Below are positions 62,628 to 64,000 of a stretch of DNA of 64,000 bases, one piece after another. This DNA is from Acidisarcina polymorpha (lineage in GTDB: Bacteria; Acidobacteriota; Terriglobia; Terriglobales; Acidobacteriaceae): positions 3,658,001-3,722,000 of the forward strand of contig NZ_CP030840.1 in NCBI RefSeq assembly GCF_003330725.1. The letters are read 5' to 3'. The notes below the pieces were generated by a model. The model did not search any database and was not told the origin of the DNA. It saw nothing but the letters and a program-made list of their open reading frames with translations. A program made the position numbers and the translations under genes. Every line of letters begins with the position of its first letter. The stretch's first letter is position 1.

Positions 62628-63559
62628 GCCGTGGATGCGCTCTCGCCGGCGACCACGCCTCTCAGGTATTTCAGGCTCTCGGCGACGCTGACGGCCGAAG
62701 GAATTTCGATCGCTTCGAATTTGATGTCCTGTTCCACAACACACCAGCCACGATAATCATTCTTTGCCAGTGTGTTGAAGAAGACAGGGAAGTCCACATC
62801 TCCATGGCCGATGATTGTAAAGATTTTCCGCTCAATGGCCTGATCAAAGGTGAGTTCATCTTTGCGCGCCTGCTGCAGGATATCGAACTCCAGGTCCTTG
62901 ATGTGGACATGGCGCAGAATGTGCCGGTATTTCTCTGCTTCGCGAGCCGGATCGCCACCTGCGTAGACACAGTGGCCAGTGTCAAGGCACAAGCCCACGT
63001 TCGACCCAGAGGCCGCATCAAAAAAAATCGCCGTCTCTTCCGGAGTTTCGACGTAGGTGGCAACGCGCGGATGAAAAACCAGGTCTAAGCCATAGTCGTT
63101 GACGAGCTTGGCCAACTCGGCGACGATGCTGCCGACGTGCTTCCACTGGGCAGCGGAAAGGCCTGCGCTTCCGTCGGCGGGCACACGCCCAGAGATTTTG
63201 TCTCGCGCCGGCGATTGCTCATCGGCGATGACGAGAAATGGGGCGCCCAGTGCTGACAGCAGATCGACAACCTTGCGTACGTGGTCGATCACTGTGGAAG
63301 CCGAGGCTGGATCACTAAGCCGTACCCCCGTGAAGCAACCTATCAATTGCAAGTTGCGCTGCTCTAGCTCAGGCAGCAACAATTCTTCTATTGGAAAGAA
63401 ACCGTAAGGTCCTAGTTCGATTCCCTCATATCCGGCCCACACCATCTGGTCCAACATTGTTCGATACGACTGTTCCCAGGACGGACCTGGATAATCGAGC
63501 ACGCCCCAGCTATTCGGAGCACAACCAAACTTAAAGCGAGACTCACCATTCAGTGTCAT
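62624..63559 (-). CDS. IolE-like sugar phosphate isomerase/epimerase (TIM barrel)
   Basis: About 311 residues of the xylose-isomerase-like TIM-barrel family. FGCAPNSWGVLDYPGPSWEQ near the start, GYEGIELGPYGFFP, and metal ligands in LDLVFHPRVATYVE, GLCLDTGHCVYAGGD, HVHIKDLE and GVDVDFP-like IGHGDVDFP point to inosose dehydratase (IolE) or a related 3-keto-sugar isomerase. It should act in the cytoplasm on an inositol- or hexose-derived keto sugar. ATG 63559 has GGGGAA just upstream. Convergent with the GH36-like gene and directly abutting the ROK remnant. Confidence 0.82.
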   Translation of the reverse strand: MTLNGESRFKFGCAPNSWGVLDYPGPSWEQSYRTMLDQMVWAGYEGIELGPYGFFPIEELLLPELEQRNLQLIGCFTGVRLSDPASASTVIDHVRKVVDLLSALGAPFLVIADEQSPARDKISGRVPADGSAGLSAAQWKHVGSIVAELAKLVNDYGLDLVFHPRVATYVETPEETAIFFDAASGSNVGLCLDTGHCVYAGGDPAREAEKYRHILRHVHIKDLEFDILQQARKDELTFDQAIERKIFTIIGHGDVDFPVFFNTLAKNDYRGWCVVEQDIKFEAIEIPSAVSVAESLKYLRGVVAGESASTA

Positions 63560-64000
63560 GTTTCCCCGGAATTCCAAGTGTCCTTGAAGCAAAACAAACC
63601 AGTGCTCCGTGCCAGCAAGTTAGAGAGCAAGCTTGAGAGACATCTGGCCGCAACGAGGTGTGGCGGCAGTTGTGGTTCTGGATAAAGATCTGTAGCTATG
63701 GCGACTTACTGCTGCGAACTGCGGTTGATTGAGGGCACCGAGTATTCAGCGCGTAATCGCAGGTTCAGGTTTGAGGGAGTTGCGTATTTCCAATGCCTGC
63801 CTTCATGTAGAGCTTATCTTTTCGAAGGTCTTCGACAGAGTGAGTGTGATCGGCGGATCCGTCTATTGAGACGACGGCACCAATAGTACCTGCATAACAG
63901 CTCATCTGGGCTCCCGGGATAGGAAATCGAAGTTCTCGTGCGAACTTAGCGCCTGGAGTCATACATCGGATTGCAGTTTTTCTTGATTGCAGGTTTGAAG
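63560..64000. other. Right edge, no gene recognised
   Basis: About 440 bases upstream of the IolE-like gene. Short open frames on both strands (for example 63765-63962, minus) show no family features. The promoter of the IolE-like gene should be here; no clear -35/-10 pair was found. Confidence 0.4.

Noticed and set aside
62192-63088. 298-codon plus-strand frame across the GH36-like and IolE-like genes
   Set aside because: Frame-shadow of the first gene and antisense of the second; no coherent fold.

Overview
The window looks like chromosomal DNA of an acidobacterium of the class Terriglobia (Acidobacteriaceae-like; inferred from content, not from a marker gene). The evidence is moderately high G+C, a lone MacB/FtsX-type permease of the acidobacterial ADOP kind, a very long Oar-like TonB-dependent receptor with an N-terminal carboxypeptidase-regulatory domain, Tat-exported carbohydrate enzymes, and a chitobiase-C/lectin secreted protein. 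I saw no rRNA, tRNA, CRISPR array, IS element or prophage.

Region 1 (about 0.2-17.5 kb) holds mostly single housekeeping or accessory genes: a HugZ-like flavoprotein, a DUF3224 protein, Hsp15 (hslR), a sugar-porter MFS protein, a VOC protein, a secreted PQQ-type sugar dehydrogenase with a cytochrome c tail (TTG start), rbfA away from its usual nusA-infB partners, an ArnT-like glycosyltransferase coupled to a GNAT protein, a PilZ protein, the ADOP permease, an OpgC-like membrane protein, an FAD amine oxidase and a YihY/BrkB protein.

Region 2 (17.7-31.5 kb) holds a secreted DUF1593 protein, glutaryl-CoA dehydrogenase, an MlaE/MlaF lipid-transport pair whose ATPase has Ser at the catalytic Glu position, a 1154-residue secreted propeller/chitobiase-C/lectin protein, and a two-component system. 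That system pairs a PDZ-membrane-GAF-PAS histidine kinase with an NtrC-type regulator carrying GAFTSA instead of GAFTGA. Remnants of a dispersed intergenic repeat lie at 17.6, 19.3 and 21.7 kb.

Region 3 (31.5-45.5 kb) holds a Cys-based protein phosphatase, an MFS exporter with an extra C-terminal domain, an AzgA-type purine permease, an Fpg/Nei glycosylase, a Wzy-like membrane protein, a divergent EF-G paralogue, a degenerate receiver protein, a DUF1697 protein, a B12-binding radical SAM enzyme, and a cupin dioxygenase-like / alpha-beta hydrolase pair.

Region 4 (45.6-63.6 kb) is a catabolic island. A LacI-type regulator stands divergent from a TonB-dependent receptor, and a consensus-like promoter plus a near-palindromic operator lie between them. 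The receptor gene ends in a strong terminator and is followed by a TPR protein. A GH5 enzyme and an AGE-family epimerase overlap by four bases on the other strand. Next comes a D-amino-acid module: a PLP D-serine dehydratase/D-threonine aldolase-like enzyme divergent from D-aminoacylase, RidA and a GntP-family permease. The permease is preceded by a 24-codon leader that overlaps its start. The same operon continues into a Tat-exported lactonase and a GH36-like protein. An IolE-like isomerase gene closes the island, and a 44-residue remnant of a ROK-family protein directly abuts its 3' end. Inferred role: uptake and breakdown of plant or microbial glycans (possibly galactomannan-like) together with N-acyl-D-amino acids.
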